DNA from: Siminovitchia fordii DSM 16014 = CIP 108821
Lineage (GTDB): Bacteria > Bacillota > Bacilli > Bacillales > Bacillaceae_C
Assembly (NCBI RefSeq): GCF_000374565.1
Contig: NZ_KB894691.1
Span: 128,391-192,390 of the forward strand
DNA length: 64,000 nucleotides
Direction: 5' to 3'
Part shown: piece by piece, positions 36,179-44,930 of the stretch
Position numbering within the stretch: the stretch's first letter is position 1
Layout of the letters: each line of letters begins with the position of its first letter
Program-made: the position numbers and the translations under genes
The notes under the pieces: model-generated
Seen by the model: the letters and a program-made list of their open reading frames with translations, nothing else
Database searches by the model: none
Told to the model about the DNA's origin: nothing

Positions 36179-37400
36179 TTTTCACCTTCACCTCGCCAAT
36201 AGCCTGATGCAATGCTTCTGTATAATCACTGCCTGCTTTAAATTCATTTCTTCTCTTTATTAAATTTTTTGCTAAAATTAAACAAATGCGTTCAGCCCGC
36301 ACTCTGCTGTCAGTATCCTCAATTGAAGTGATATCCTTTACCTTGGCAAGCCCCACTATCCTTCTTATGATTTCAAGTCCGGCAACTCCGGCTGTATCTG
36401 CTAAAATATGGTCCAGATACCATTCCTTGAATCCCGTTTCCTTCGCTAACAATTCAGTTACAGAACCATCCCACTCTTGGCTGAATTTTACCTTGAATAA
36501 GTCTATTACCTCTATAATAGTCTTTTCTACCCAGTCAAGAAATTCCCCTTTGTGATATGTATCTCCATTGATATAGGCAAAAATCAGGTGCGCAACGACA
36601 TTACCAGTGTCATATCCAATAGGTCCAAAAAAGGCGAATTCAGGATCAATCACTTTAGTGGAGTCCTTTTTTGCAAAAATCGACCCGGTATGGAGATCTC
36701 CATGAATTAGAGCTTGAGCATGGTTCATGAACTCAAATTTCAGTTTAGCAGCCTCAAGGTGCAATTCATTATCATGATAGATTTCCCGGATAATCCAATC
36801 TTTGTTCTCAACGATGATTTCATTTCGGTGATGGTAATTATTAAACGGCTCTGTATAAACAAGATCTTCGGAAATTTCACAAAGTTCCGGATTAATAAAC
36901 TCCTTAACCAGAAGTTTCTTCTGCTTATGTTCCATGACAACATCGGTTGTGGGAAGAAGTGTCTTTACCATATATGAGGTAATATGTTCTGCAAATAATG
37001 GGTATATCTCATGCTTTAAAAAGCCCTCTCTTAAAATGAGATGATCGGATAAATCTTCCATTACACAACAGCTCATCACTTCATCGAGGAGGTATACTTT
37101 CGGAACAAGTCCGGGAGCATACTTTCCATGGATGATAAGGGCGTTTGATTCTATCTTGTTCCTGTTTGTGGAAAGTGTAATGTCTTCCGAGATTCGGGCT
37201 GTATGCCCCGCCTGCTTTACTATCAATGATTTATCTGATTGTTTGTCTGAGACGCGATACACATAATTTAGATTCCCGTCTCCAATTTCAGCACACGTTA
37301 AATGACTTTTACTATCAAAAAAATCAACTTTCTCTAAAACAAAATCCACTACATCTTTTTCCTTCATTAAGAAATATTGATTGAACCGGGACATCCTCAC
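36171..37400 (-). CDS. drdK: MtnK/DrdK-type deoxypentose kinase
   Basis: Phosphotransferase of the methylthioribose-kinase branch of the APH/choline kinase fold, 409 residues. Brenner-like catalytic loop '[13 protein letters not shown]', metal loop '[17 protein letters not shown]', and the ATP-binding N-lobe '[13 protein letters not shown]' are present. It starts at GTG 37400 with GGGGAGG upstream (ATG two codons later is possible). Would phosphorylate 5-deoxyribose or 5-methylthioribose at C1 after import. Confidence 0.9.
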   Translation of the reverse strand: MRMSRFNQYFLMKEKDVVDFVLEKVDFFDSKSHLTCAEIGDGNLNYVYRVSDKQSDKSLIVKQAGHTARISEDITLSTNRNKIESNALIIHGKYAPGLVPKVYLLDEVMSCCVMEDLSDHLILREGFLKHEIYPLFAEHITSYMVKTLLPTTDVVMEHKQKKLLVKEFINPELCEISEDLVYTEPFNNYHHRNEIIVENKDWIIREIYHDNELHLEAAKLKFEFMNHAQALIHGDLHTGSIFAKKDSTKVIDPEFAFFGPIGYDTGNVVAHLIFAYINGDTYHKGEFLDWVEKTIIEVIDLFKVKFSQEWDGSVTELLAKETGFKEWYLDHILADTAGVAGLEIIRRIVGLAKVKDITSIEDTDSRVRAERICLILAKNLIKRRNEFKAGSDYTEALHQAIGEVKVKNE

Positions 37401-37417
37401 AGTTCCTCCCCTTCGTT

Positions 37418-38401
37418 TTATTTACGATTGTAATAAGTTGAAGCAAGAGCAAGAGCCAATACCATACCTTTTACTATGTTGAGAGAATAATATGGGACTG
37501 ACATCATAACGAGTCCATTTTCAAGAATCCCTACCAAAGCAGCACCTATAAAAGTACCAATAGCATTTGGTTTCCCGTTCCCGGCGAAAGAGGATCCAAT
37601 AAATGCTGCAGCAACTGCCGGCATCAAGTATCCAGCCCCTGAGTTAATTTGTGCAGATCCAAGATAGGAAGCTAATATAATTCCTCCAAGAGCAGCAAAT
37701 AAAGTCGAGATGACATATGCCAAAGTTTTATACCGATTGACCGGAATTCCGGATAACCGTGCAGCTTCTATATTTCCTCCGATCATATACATATAGCGGC
37801 CGTGCTTTGTATGGTTCAAAAACACATGAACAATCATGACGACCAAAATCATGATGATGATTATCCACGGAGTCTCGCCCATCTTGTCAAAAACAACTGG
37901 AAGCTTCCCTTCCGTTGGGGAGCCGTCCAGTCTTGGCATCCCCTCACTGATGGAACCGCCGCCAGTATATGTCATGGCAACGCCTTCAAAAATGAACATT
38001 GTCGACAATGTAGCGAACAGATCTGGAATTTTTATTTTTACAATCAACAACACATTAATCAGTGCAACGATCAATGTAAGAACAATGGCTAGAGGAATGG
38101 CAATACCTGCCGGTAAGTTGTACCATACAAAAAATGAAACAATCAAGGAACTGGAGAGTGTGGCAGACGATCCTATCGATAGATCGAAACCATCAACTGA
38201 TAATGACACGGTCAAGCCGATCGCAATAATAGTCACGATAGAAATGCTTCTTAATATATTGATAATATTAGAACTCGTTAAAAATATATCCGGCATAATT
38301 ACCGTAAAAAAGGCAAGTAAAACTACAATGGCAATGATAGTACCCCATTTGTTTATGGATTGAAGAACGGAAAGGGGTCTCTTCTTTAAACTTTTTTCCA
38401 T
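37418..38401 (-). CDS. Sugar ABC transporter permease (RbsC family)
   Basis: 327 residues with 8-10 membrane helices. The family loop 'MPAVAAAFIGSSFAGNGKPNAIGTFIGAALVG' and 'VDGFDLSIGSSATLSSSLIV' are typical of ribose/autoinducer-type permeases. GGGGGAAA precedes ATG 38401, three bases after the ATPase stop. Second membrane component of the salvage-operon importer. Confidence 0.92.
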   Translation of the reverse strand: MEKSLKKRPLSVLQSINKWGTIIAIVVLLAFFTVIMPDIFLTSSNIINILRSISIVTIIAIGLTVSLSVDGFDLSIGSSATLSSSLIVSFFVWYNLPAGIAIPLAIVLTLIVALINVLLIVKIKIPDLFATLSTMFIFEGVAMTYTGGGSISEGMPRLDGSPTEGKLPVVFDKMGETPWIIIIMILVVMIVHVFLNHTKHGRYMYMIGGNIEAARLSGIPVNRYKTLAYVISTLFAALGGIILASYLGSAQINSGAGYLMPAVAAAFIGSSFAGNGKPNAIGTFIGAALVGILENGLVMMSVPYYSLNIVKGMVLALALASTYYNRK

Positions 38402-38404
38402 TGA

Positions 38405-39928
38405 TTAATTTCCCCCAGTTGAATAATACATAACTTCTTCTTCAGTCGTTTCCCTTGTTTCTAATTCCTTAACGACACGGTTATCATACATGACATAGAT
38501 TCTGTCTGTAATGGCCATTATTTCTGATAGTTCACTAGAAGCATATATCACGCCTTTTTGATCATTTGCCAGGTCACTAATCAAATCAAAAATCTCTTTT
38601 TTGGCGCCCACATCGACCCCCTTTGTCGGTTCATCAAAAATATAGATTTCTGCATTCGATAACAACCACTTACCGACAGCAACCTTTTGCTGATTCCCTC
38701 CGGAGAGCAAAGATACCTTCTGTCTCTCATTCGGGGTTTTAATACCTAGCGATCCAATCATTTTCTGAGCCGTGTTTCTTTCTAACATCGGTTGTAAAAC
38801 ACCCGTGGTCTTTGTATATTTGTTCAAGCTTGCCGCAGTGAGATTCGTGTAGACGGGCTCATCCACAAGAACCCCTTCCTTTCGCCGCTCTTCCGGAACC
38901 AATGCTAGTCCTTGTTTTACAGCATGATGGGGTGCCTTTATGTTCAAAGACTTGCCATATAGCTTGACAGATCCGGATTCTATTTGACGGGCACCAAAAA
39001 TTGTTTTGCACAACTCAGTTTTTCCTGCGCCCACTAGACCGGCAATCCCGACAATTTCACCTTTCCTTACATGGAGACTTACGTCATTTACTTTTCCTTC
39101 TTTATCATTCAAACTATTTATCTCAAATAAAATCTCGTTTCCTATTTGTCTGTCAGCCCTGGTGAATTCTTCTTCAAATGTCTTACCTAACATCAGTTCA
39201 ACAACTTGCTGGGTCGTTAAATTGCTAATAGGCTGGCTTGTCACAACCTTTCCATCTTTCATAATGGTAATGTCTTCACAGATTTCAAAAAGCTCGGGAA
39301 GCCTGTGAGAGATGAATATTACACCAATATTCTGATTTTCAGCCAAGTCCCTTACAATCCTAAAAAGTTCTTTTGTTTCCCTATTGCTCAAAGGAGCTGT
39401 CGGCTCATCAAGGATTAAAAATTTCCTTTCATTTACAATAGCTCTTGCTATTAAAACCATTTGCTTATCTGATAAACCTAGTTCGGATACGGTTATTTTC
39501 GTATCAATCTTTATATTCAGCCTTTCTAAAATCTCATTGGCTTCAGAATGTATGTTTCTCCAATTGACTATTTGTCTTTTGCCCATGTCATTAACGATCA
39601 TATCTAGCATTATATTTTCACCCACTGTCAAATGGGGGATAAGGGCTGTATCCACTTCCTGATAAACAATATCAATCCCAAGATCCTTTCCGTCTTTTGG
39701 AGTTTTAATAGTGACTTCTTCATTATTAAAGAAAATTTTACCGGTGTAATGATTATAGGCACCTGACAAAACTTTCATTAAGGTTGATTTACCTGCCCCA
39801 TTTGCTCCAATTAATGCGCGGATGGAACCTGTTTCCATTTCAAAATGAACATCTGTTAATGCTTTTACTCCTGGAAACTCTATATTGATATCTTCCATTT
39901 TCAATAATATTTTTTCAGCTTTTGCCAT
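38405..39928 (-). CDS. Sugar ABC transporter ATPase (RbsA family, two nucleotide-binding domains)
   Basis: 507 residues with duplicated ATPase domains: Walker A GANGAGKST and GLVGAGKTE (the second lacks the final S/T-T pair as usual in this family). The signatures are SDKQMV-like in the first half and LSGGNQQKV in the second. AGGTGAG precedes ATG 39928. It belongs with the permease and binding protein on either side. Confidence 0.93.
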   Translation of the reverse strand: MAKAEKILLKMEDINIEFPGVKALTDVHFEMETGSIRALIGANGAGKSTLMKVLSGAYNHYTGKIFFNNEEVTIKTPKDGKDLGIDIVYQEVDTALIPHLTVGENIMLDMIVNDMGKRQIVNWRNIHSEANEILERLNIKIDTKITVSELGLSDKQMVLIARAIVNERKFLILDEPTAPLSNRETKELFRIVRDLAENQNIGVIFISHRLPELFEICEDITIMKDGKVVTSQPISNLTTQQVVELMLGKTFEEEFTRADRQIGNEILFEINSLNDKEGKVNDVSLHVRKGEIVGIAGLVGAGKTELCKTIFGARQIESGSVKLYGKSLNIKAPHHAVKQGLALVPEERRKEGVLVDEPVYTNLTAASLNKYTKTTGVLQPMLERNTAQKMIGSLGIKTPNERQKVSLLSGGNQQKVAVGKWLLSNAEIYIFDEPTKGVDVGAKKEIFDLISDLANDQKGVIYASSELSEIMAITDRIYVMYDNRVVKELETRETTEEEVMYYSTGGN

Positions 39929-39971
39929 ACACTCACCTATTCAGATTTGATTCTAAGTCTGTGGGCTGCAG

Positions 39972-40000
39972 AAAAGGAAGAATGGCTTATTCTTCCTTTT
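39972..40000 (-). terminator. Intercistronic hairpin after the sugar-binding protein gene
   Basis: AAAAGGAAGAAT (39972-39983) pairs perfectly with ATTCTTCCTTTT (39989-40000). It lies between binding-protein and ATPase genes and likely tunes their ratio. Confidence 0.8.
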
Positions 40001-40007
40001 CCAATAA

Positions 40008-41087
40008 TTAATTTTCTCTGAGCTTTTTCATCCAATCTTCGTTGAAATCATCGGACTCTCCCCAACCTTCGATCACTTCAGCCAAACTATCCATCGTCGT
40101 TTCAGACGACAAATCTTCTTTTTTAATCAATTTCGGTTCAAGCGCATATGTTTCCGGTGTATCTTCATCTGCAATCTTCTTTGCTAACAAACGCATATTC
40201 ATTACACCGATTAAGTAGGGGTCAACAGCAGCTGTAGATTCCCACGTGCTCCCCTCTTCCAACATCATGTTAATGTCCTGATTGGAGATATCGATTGAGA
40301 CCAATTTAATATCAGACCGTTTATTATCTTTAAGCGCTTTGAATCCTCCTTTTGCCATTTCATCCCAAGATCCCCAAATAACATCCACTTTTCCTTCTGG
40401 GTACTTGCTTAAGATTGAGCTAACACCAGAGGCAATATCCCCTTGAACATTTTGCATATTGGACGGCCCAATCGTTTCTAACGTTTTAATCTTGCCTTCT
40501 TTTTCATATTTTTTATAAATCTCTTCTCTGCTATCAAGAGGAGGTAATCCTCCAAACCATAATTTAATGACATTAACTGGCTTCCCATCTTTTGAATAAT
40601 TGGCAACCTCGTCGAGGCTAAGCTCGGCCAGCTTATGGTCATTTTGAGCAGTGTATGTAACCCCTTCCAATTTTTCACCGTTTTTAACAGCAACGGTATC
40701 AAATGTTACTACTTTTATGCCTTTGTCTATGGCTGGTTTAATCATGTCGTATGAATACGATTCTTTACCGTGAGAAATAACGAGCCCATCGTAACCTTTC
40801 TGAATGGCTTGTGAAACAAGATTTTGAAACTTTGCATCATCTCCGTCAGAAATAAATGTGTCTACTTTAAAACCTAAACCTTCTCCTTCACTTCTGGCTC
40901 CATCTAAGAATTGCTTTGTATGGTCATCTGAAGGAAGGTTCCTGATTACAGCTACTTTAACGTCGCCCTGAACACTCTCCGGTACACCTTCAATTTTTTC
41001 TTTTGGCTTGGACTGTGTGTTCTCTTTACTGCCGCAGCCTGCTATCACTAATACCAACAATAAAAATAACAAGAAATTTTTCCTCAC
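40008..41087 (-). CDS. Sugar ABC transporter substrate-binding lipoprotein (RbsB-like)
   Basis: First gene of the operon. 359 residues from GTG 41087, after GAGGGGG; lipobox VIAGC. The PBP type 1 domain carries 'KVAVIRNLPSDDHTKQFLDG', 'GYDGLVISHGKES' and 'VDVIWGSWDEMAKGG', as in the ribose/rhamnose-type receptors. Genomic context (MTR-type kinase and isomerase) suggests 5-deoxyribose, methylthioribose or a nucleoside derived from them as ligand. Confidence 0.9.
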   Translation of the reverse strand: MRKNFLLFLLLVLVIAGCGSKENTQSKPKEKIEGVPESVQGDVKVAVIRNLPSDDHTKQFLDGARSEGEGLGFKVDTFISDGDDAKFQNLVSQAIQKGYDGLVISHGKESYSYDMIKPAIDKGIKVVTFDTVAVKNGEKLEGVTYTAQNDHKLAELSLDEVANYSKDGKPVNVIKLWFGGLPPLDSREEIYKKYEKEGKIKTLETIGPSNMQNVQGDIASGVSSILSKYPEGKVDVIWGSWDEMAKGGFKALKDNKRSDIKLVSIDISNQDINMMLEEGSTWESTAAVDPYLIGVMNMRLLAKKIADEDTPETYALEPKLIKKEDLSSETTMDSLAEVIEGWGESDDFNEDWMKKLREN

Positions 41088-41217
41088 CTAATTATCCCCC
41101 TCAATTATATGAATAGTGATGATCTGTCCGACTTCATTAGACTTTTTGACTATCAATGACCTCCTTCACTTTGGAAACTCATCCAAAATAACTAAACTTT
41201 TTCATTTAAAAACATAT

Positions 41218-41280
41218 AAAAACATTTTTAATGATATAAAATGTTTTTAATTAACAACATATTAACACTTATTAACAAAT
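41218..41280 (-). promoter_or_regulatory. Candidate operator region of the salvage operon
   Basis: AAAAACATTTT (41218-41228) and AAAATGTTTTT (41238-41248) form a perfect 11-bp inverted repeat with a 9-base spacer. Next to it ATTAACA is repeated three times at 41250, 41261 and 41271, spaced 11 and 10 bases, i.e. on one DNA face. The block lies 130-190 bases upstream of the first gene, a plausible site for the DeoR-family regulator in the operon. Confidence 0.55.
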
Positions 41281-41497
41281 AGTCAATATTTTTTTAATAT
41301 ACAGCTTAATGAAACAAAAGTTGCTAACGTCGATAGTCACTCAATCAAATAAGTCTTATTTCTTATACACTCCACCTATTTCGATACATCTCGTAATACA
41401 TTTGTTACACAACTGAAAAACAAAGTCACAATTTGTCGTGATATGCTATATCTACATAAACAAGAAAATGTTGGAGTGCCAGGGGGAAAGTGCTAGA

Positions 41498-41965
41498 ATG
41501 ACGATGTTAAAAAAAGCTATTATTTCATTATTCGCCGTTATCACATTCGCTGCAGTGATCACTCAACCTATAGATACCGCTAGTGCAGCAAGCAAACCAT
41601 CAGGGGCAGCTATTGTAAAAGAGGGTAAAAAGTACTTGGGCGTTAAATACAAGTATGGTGGAACGACGCCAAAAGGGTTCGACTGTTCAGGCTTTACGTC
41701 CTATACTTTTAAGAAAAAGAACGTCAAACTTCCAAGAACGGCAGCTGAGCAATTTAAAAAAGGAAAATCTGTCAGCAAAAAGAACTTGAAAGCCGGAGAC
41801 CTGGTATTCTTTAAAACAACTTCTAAGAAAAAAGTTACACACGTTGGAATTTACGTAGGAAAAAATAAATTTATCCATTCTGCAGGAAAAGGTGTATCTA
41901 TTACATCCATCAATGATCCGTATTATTGGAAATCCAAATATGCAGGAGCAAGAAGGGTACTATAA
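41498..41965 (+). CDS. Secreted NlpC/P60 peptidoglycan endopeptidase
   Basis: Cell-wall D,L-endopeptidase-type hydrolase, 155 residues. The Sec signal peptide ends at ASA/AS ('TASAASKPSG'), and the remainder is one NlpC/P60 domain. Catalytic Cys is in 'GFDCSGFTSY', the first His in 'VTHVGIYVG' and the third residue in 'FIHSAGKGV'. No LysM or SH3 wall-binding domain is present, unlike LytE/LytF. Start ATG 41498 follows AGGGGGAAAG; the longer frame to 41438 is rejected. Basic overall (many Lys). Confidence 0.92.
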   Translation: MTMLKKAIISLFAVITFAAVITQPIDTASAASKPSGAAIVKEGKKYLGVKYKYGGTTPKGFDCSGFTSYTFKKKNVKLPRTAAEQFKKGKSVSKKNLKAGDLVFFKTTSKKKVTHVGIYVGKNKFIHSAGKGVSITSINDPYYWKSKYAGARRVL

Positions 41966-41979
41966 GCCCCTTTTCAATA

Positions 41980-42018
41980 AAACAGACAGCGAGGATTCAA
42001 GTTCTCGCTGTCTGTTTT
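41980..42018 (+). terminator. Terminator after the NlpC/P60 gene
   Basis: AAACAGACAGCGAG (41980-41993) and CTCGCTGTCTGTTT (42004-42017) pair perfectly, then T run. Confidence 0.93.
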
Positions 42019-42141
42019 TTATTGAATAAAATGCACACCTTCACCTCTGAAAACTGACAGCTAGTGTTGGGAGTCTTTTTAATGTAGACCCTCGCAGGTT
42101 GGGGAAGAATTTATAGATCAATCGGTAAAATAAAGAGTGAA

Positions 42142-42444
42142 TTGACAAAAGGAATGGAAACAGCCGAGTTAAACTCGAACCGCTTCGCCGTCGATACAGA
42201 TTTTGAGAAGAACCAGACAATCGTATTACGGAACAAGCGAATAGAAACCATCAGATATTTGGCAGCCTACCATTGGCCAGGAAACGTTCGGGAATTAAGG
42301 AATATGGTTGAGAATTTAATTGTTTCCGTTTCTGAGCAAACCCTTGAGCCCTACCACCTTCCCTTCCGGATTACACAAGTAGAACAAGATTCCAATAACG
42401 TAAATCTTAAGAAAATGGTACAGAACTCCAGGCTTGGAAAATAA
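42142..42444 (+). pseudogene. Sigma-54-dependent activator, internal fragment
   Basis: The 100-residue frame contains 'YHWPGNVRELRNMVENLIV', the end of the AAA+ domain of NtrC/RocR-type activators (GNVREL box), followed by 'LEPYHLPFRI'. The N-terminal sensor, Walker motifs and the C-terminal Fis-type HTH are missing, and the first ~30 residues do not fit the family. A decayed remnant. Confidence 0.75.
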
Positions 42445-42462
42445 AATCCTTATCGTGAGATC

Positions 42463-42490
42463 TGGCAATCCGTTTTGGATTGCCACTTTT
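42463..42490 (+). terminator. Terminator-like hairpin before the marR-MFS operon
   Basis: TGGCAATCC (42463-42471) and GGATTGCCA (42477-42485) pair perfectly, then CTTTT. Survivor of the broken activator gene's transcript. Confidence 0.75.
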
Positions 42491-42532
42491 GTTTCAAAAA
42501 ATTGACAAAGCGGAGAAACACCTTCTGAGCCC

Positions 42533-42584
42533 TTTACATATTTCGCCTTACGAAGTATAATGGTTAAGTTAATTACCTAGGTAA
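42533..42584 (+). promoter_or_regulatory. Promoter and putative MarR operator
   Basis: TTTACA (42533), 17-base spacer, TATAAT (42556-42561), then the perfect palindrome TTACCTAGGTAA (42573-42584) at the transcription start region. A MarR dimer bound there would block its own operon. Confidence 0.6.
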
Positions 42585-42604
42585 ATAAAGAGGGGGGCAT
42601 TTCG

Positions 42605-43009
42605 GTGAATCCCGTGATTCACGAGATTTTTCAAAGGACGCGTCTTTTGAGCAAACAGTTGAACAACGTATTAAAAGATCATGACCTGTTCACATCCCAG
42701 TGGACAGTTTTATATTGCGTTCATCAACATGGAGAAATGACGCTGACGGATATATGGAAATATTTGAACGTAGAGGCTCCGACCATTACGCGAACAGTGA
42801 AACGGTTGGAAGAGCTTGGCTGGTTAAAAACTGATTTAGGAAAAGACCGCCGGGAGAAAATGGTCCGGCTTTCCGAATATGCGGAAACCCGCTTGCCTCA
42901 TATTAAAGTATCAATTGAACGGTTTGAACAGAGGTCAATGGAAAATTTGACCGAAGAAGAGCAAACTCTCTTAATGGAGCTGCTAAAGAAACTAGATGTG
43001 GAAGGATGA
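42605..43009 (+). CDS. MarR-family transcriptional regulator
   Basis: 134 residues with the winged helix 'MTLTDIWKYLNVEAPTITRTVKRLEELGWLK' and wing 'DRREKMVRLSE'. GTG 42605 lies behind AGAGGGGGG. Six bases separate its stop from the MFS start, so the pair is one operon and the regulator probably controls the exporter in response to a phenolic or drug-like ligand. Confidence 0.92.
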   Translation: MNPVIHEIFQRTRLLSKQLNNVLKDHDLFTSQWTVLYCVHQHGEMTLTDIWKYLNVEAPTITRTVKRLEELGWLKTDLGKDRREKMVRLSEYAETRLPHIKVSIERFEQRSMENLTEEEQTLLMELLKKLDVEG

Positions 43010-43015
43010 TGATAG

Positions 43016-44224
43016 TTGCAAAAAATGCAGCCAATTTGGACGAAATCATTCATGAGTTTGTTTTGTACGAATTTATCCGTTTTTATTGTGTTCTATGGAT
43101 TAACTGCAACCTTACCGCTTTATGCTACAGGCCTCTTAAACAAGACAGATCAGGAAGCCGGCCTGCTGATGTCGATCTTTCTGCTCTCGGCCATCATCAT
43201 ACGCCCGTTTACAGGAAAGATATTGGACTTGGCAGGAAAAAGAAGGATGCTTCGGATCAGCCTCGTCTTATATTTGCTTTGCACCATTCTTTATTTTTTT
43301 ATCGATCCGTTTAGCTGGCTTCTTGTCCTCCGCTTTCTGCACGGAATCGGATTCAGTATCGTGACGACAGCATGTGGGGCTATTGCGGCCGATCTTGTAC
43401 CGGCAGCACGCCGAGGGACAGGTCTTGGTTATTTTACCATGTCGACAAACCTTGGGGTTGTTCTTGGACCGCTGATTGCCCTTTCGCTTATACAGGCCTA
43501 CTCCTTCGACTTACTGTTTATCATTCTTAGCTTTTTAATGGTGACAGGAGCACTTTTTTCTTTGATGGTGCCTGCCCATAAACAACAGAATGGAAACAAA
43601 ACCAAGAGAAAATTATCTTTTAATGACTTATTTGAAAAAAAAGCCGTTCCTGTCGGGATTCTCGCATGCCTGACCGGACTTTCATATGCGAGCATTTTAT
43701 CTTATTTATCCATCTATGCCCAAGGAAAAAATCTATTAGGTATGACGAGTGCCTTCTTCCTCGTCTTTGCGGCTGTCATGCTCCTTGCAAGGCCGTTCAC
43801 AGGCAGATTGTTTGATCTGAAAGGACCTCAATACGTCCTTTATCCCGGATTGATTTTATTCATCGTTGGGTTAATCATTCTGGCATATACTCATTCAGCT
43901 GCTACATTTTTGATCGCCGGAGGCTTCATCGGGCTTGGATACGGCTCTTTGGTACCGAGCATGCAGACGCTTGCCATCCAGTCCACCATTATAGAACGAA
44001 GCGGATATGCCACAGCAACGTTTTATACTTTCTTTGATGGCGGAATCGCTTTAGGATCGTACATTTTCGGAATCATCGCCGCAGCCAATGGCTATCAATC
44101 GATTTATTTGATTTCCAGTGCGCTCGTTTGCTGTGTATTCATATTGCTTATGATTTTAAAGCCAAATAAACAAGGCGGAAAAGCGGCGGACGCCATTAAA
44201 GAAAAGGAAGTGGAGAGTTTTTAG
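43016..44224 (+). CDS. MFS drug exporter partnered with MarR
   Basis: 402 residues, twelve hydrophobic helices. Motif A variant 'RPFTGKILDLAGKRRMLRISL' sits in loop 2-3 and again as 'RPFTGRLFDLKGPQYVLYPG' in the second half. 'LHGIGFSIVTTACGAIAADL' and 'GLGYFTMSTNLGVVLGPLIA' are typical of the YfkF/YwoG-like branch. It starts at TTG 43016 or ATG 43025; GGATGATG is placed for the first. Substrate unknown. Confidence 0.9.
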   Translation: MQKMQPIWTKSFMSLFCTNLSVFIVFYGLTATLPLYATGLLNKTDQEAGLLMSIFLLSAIIIRPFTGKILDLAGKRRMLRISLVLYLLCTILYFFIDPFSWLLVLRFLHGIGFSIVTTACGAIAADLVPAARRGTGLGYFTMSTNLGVVLGPLIALSLIQAYSFDLLFIILSFLMVTGALFSLMVPAHKQQNGNKTKRKLSFNDLFEKKAVPVGILACLTGLSYASILSYLSIYAQGKNLLGMTSAFFLVFAAVMLLARPFTGRLFDLKGPQYVLYPGLILFIVGLIILAYTHSAATFLIAGGFIGLGYGSLVPSMQTLAIQSTIIERSGYATATFYTFFDGGIALGSYIFGIIAAANGYQSIYLISSALVCCVFILLMILKPNKQGGKAADAIKEKEVESF

Positions 44225-44227
44225 AGA

Positions 44228-44255
44228 AACGGACCAATAATGGGTCCGTTTTTTT
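44228..44255 (+). terminator. Terminator of the MarR-MFS operon
   Basis: AAACGGACC and GGTCCGTTT with a seven-base loop, then T run. Confidence 0.93.
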
Positions 44256-44326
44256 GTGTGATTTACTTATTTAATGGCAGATTATTTAAAAATGAGAGAA
44301 AATCATTTTACATACGTTGTATAAGG

Positions 44327-44342
44327 TGTAAAAGCTTTTACA
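44327..44342 (+). promoter_or_regulatory. Perfect palindrome ahead of the ECF sigma gene
   Basis: TGTAAAAGCTTTTACA is a perfect 16-bp inverted repeat 21 bases before the start codon, directly followed by AAAACGTAAGGAG. It may be an operator in the leader; ACGTA just after could be part of an ECF -10, but no matching -35 at the right distance is clear. Confidence 0.45.
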
Positions 44343-44363
44343 AAAACGTAAGGAGAATCAGAG

Positions 44364-44930
44364 ATGAAGTCAAATGAAAATAATTTCATCCGAAGATTGC
44401 AACGTCAAAAAGAAGATGCATTAGAGTTTATAGTTGATAAATATTTACCATTAATAAAGGGGATCACTTATAACGTTCTTTCTCCACTTGGAAACGACGG
44501 AATCATGGAAGAATGTATCAATGATGTGATTCTGTCGATATGGAGTCATTCCGGGAAATTCCATGGAGACGCAACAGATTTCCAAAAATGGGTCTGTGCC
44601 ATTTCCAAGTATAAATCGATTGATTATTACAGAAAAGCACGAAAAAAAGAAGAGTTTGCTTCCACTCATTTGGACTTGAACAAGGAAAAATCCGTTGAGG
44701 ACGAATTGATCGAAGCAGAAAACAAAAAGGAAATAATTGAGTTAATCGATCAATTGGAACCTGTAGACCGAGACATTTTTGTCATGAAATTTTTCCTCGG
44801 TTTCAAAACAGATGAAATTTCCAAAAGACTTGGCCTGTCAAGAGCGGCAGTTGATAACCGGATTTATCGCGGGAAAAAGAAACTTCATACAAAAGCAGCC
44901 AATTTAAACCTGGGAGGTAGTACCGTATGA
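44364..44930 (+). CDS. ECF RNA polymerase sigma factor
   Basis: 188 residues with sigma region 2 ('ALEFIVDKYLPLIKGITYNV...IMEECINDVILSIW') and region 4 ('LEPVDRDIFVMKFFLGFKTD', 'LGLSRAAVDNRIYRGKKKL'). TAAGGAG precedes ATG 44364. Its stop overlaps the next start (ATGA), and the partner is a DUF4179 anti-sigma, a known ECF group arrangement in bacilli. Inducing signal unknown. Confidence 0.92.
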   Translation: MKSNENNFIRRLQRQKEDALEFIVDKYLPLIKGITYNVLSPLGNDGIMEECINDVILSIWSHSGKFHGDATDFQKWVCAISKYKSIDYYRKARKKEEFASTHLDLNKEKSVEDELIEAENKKEIIELIDQLEPVDRDIFVMKFFLGFKTDEISKRLGLSRAAVDNRIYRGKKKLHTKAANLNLGGSTV

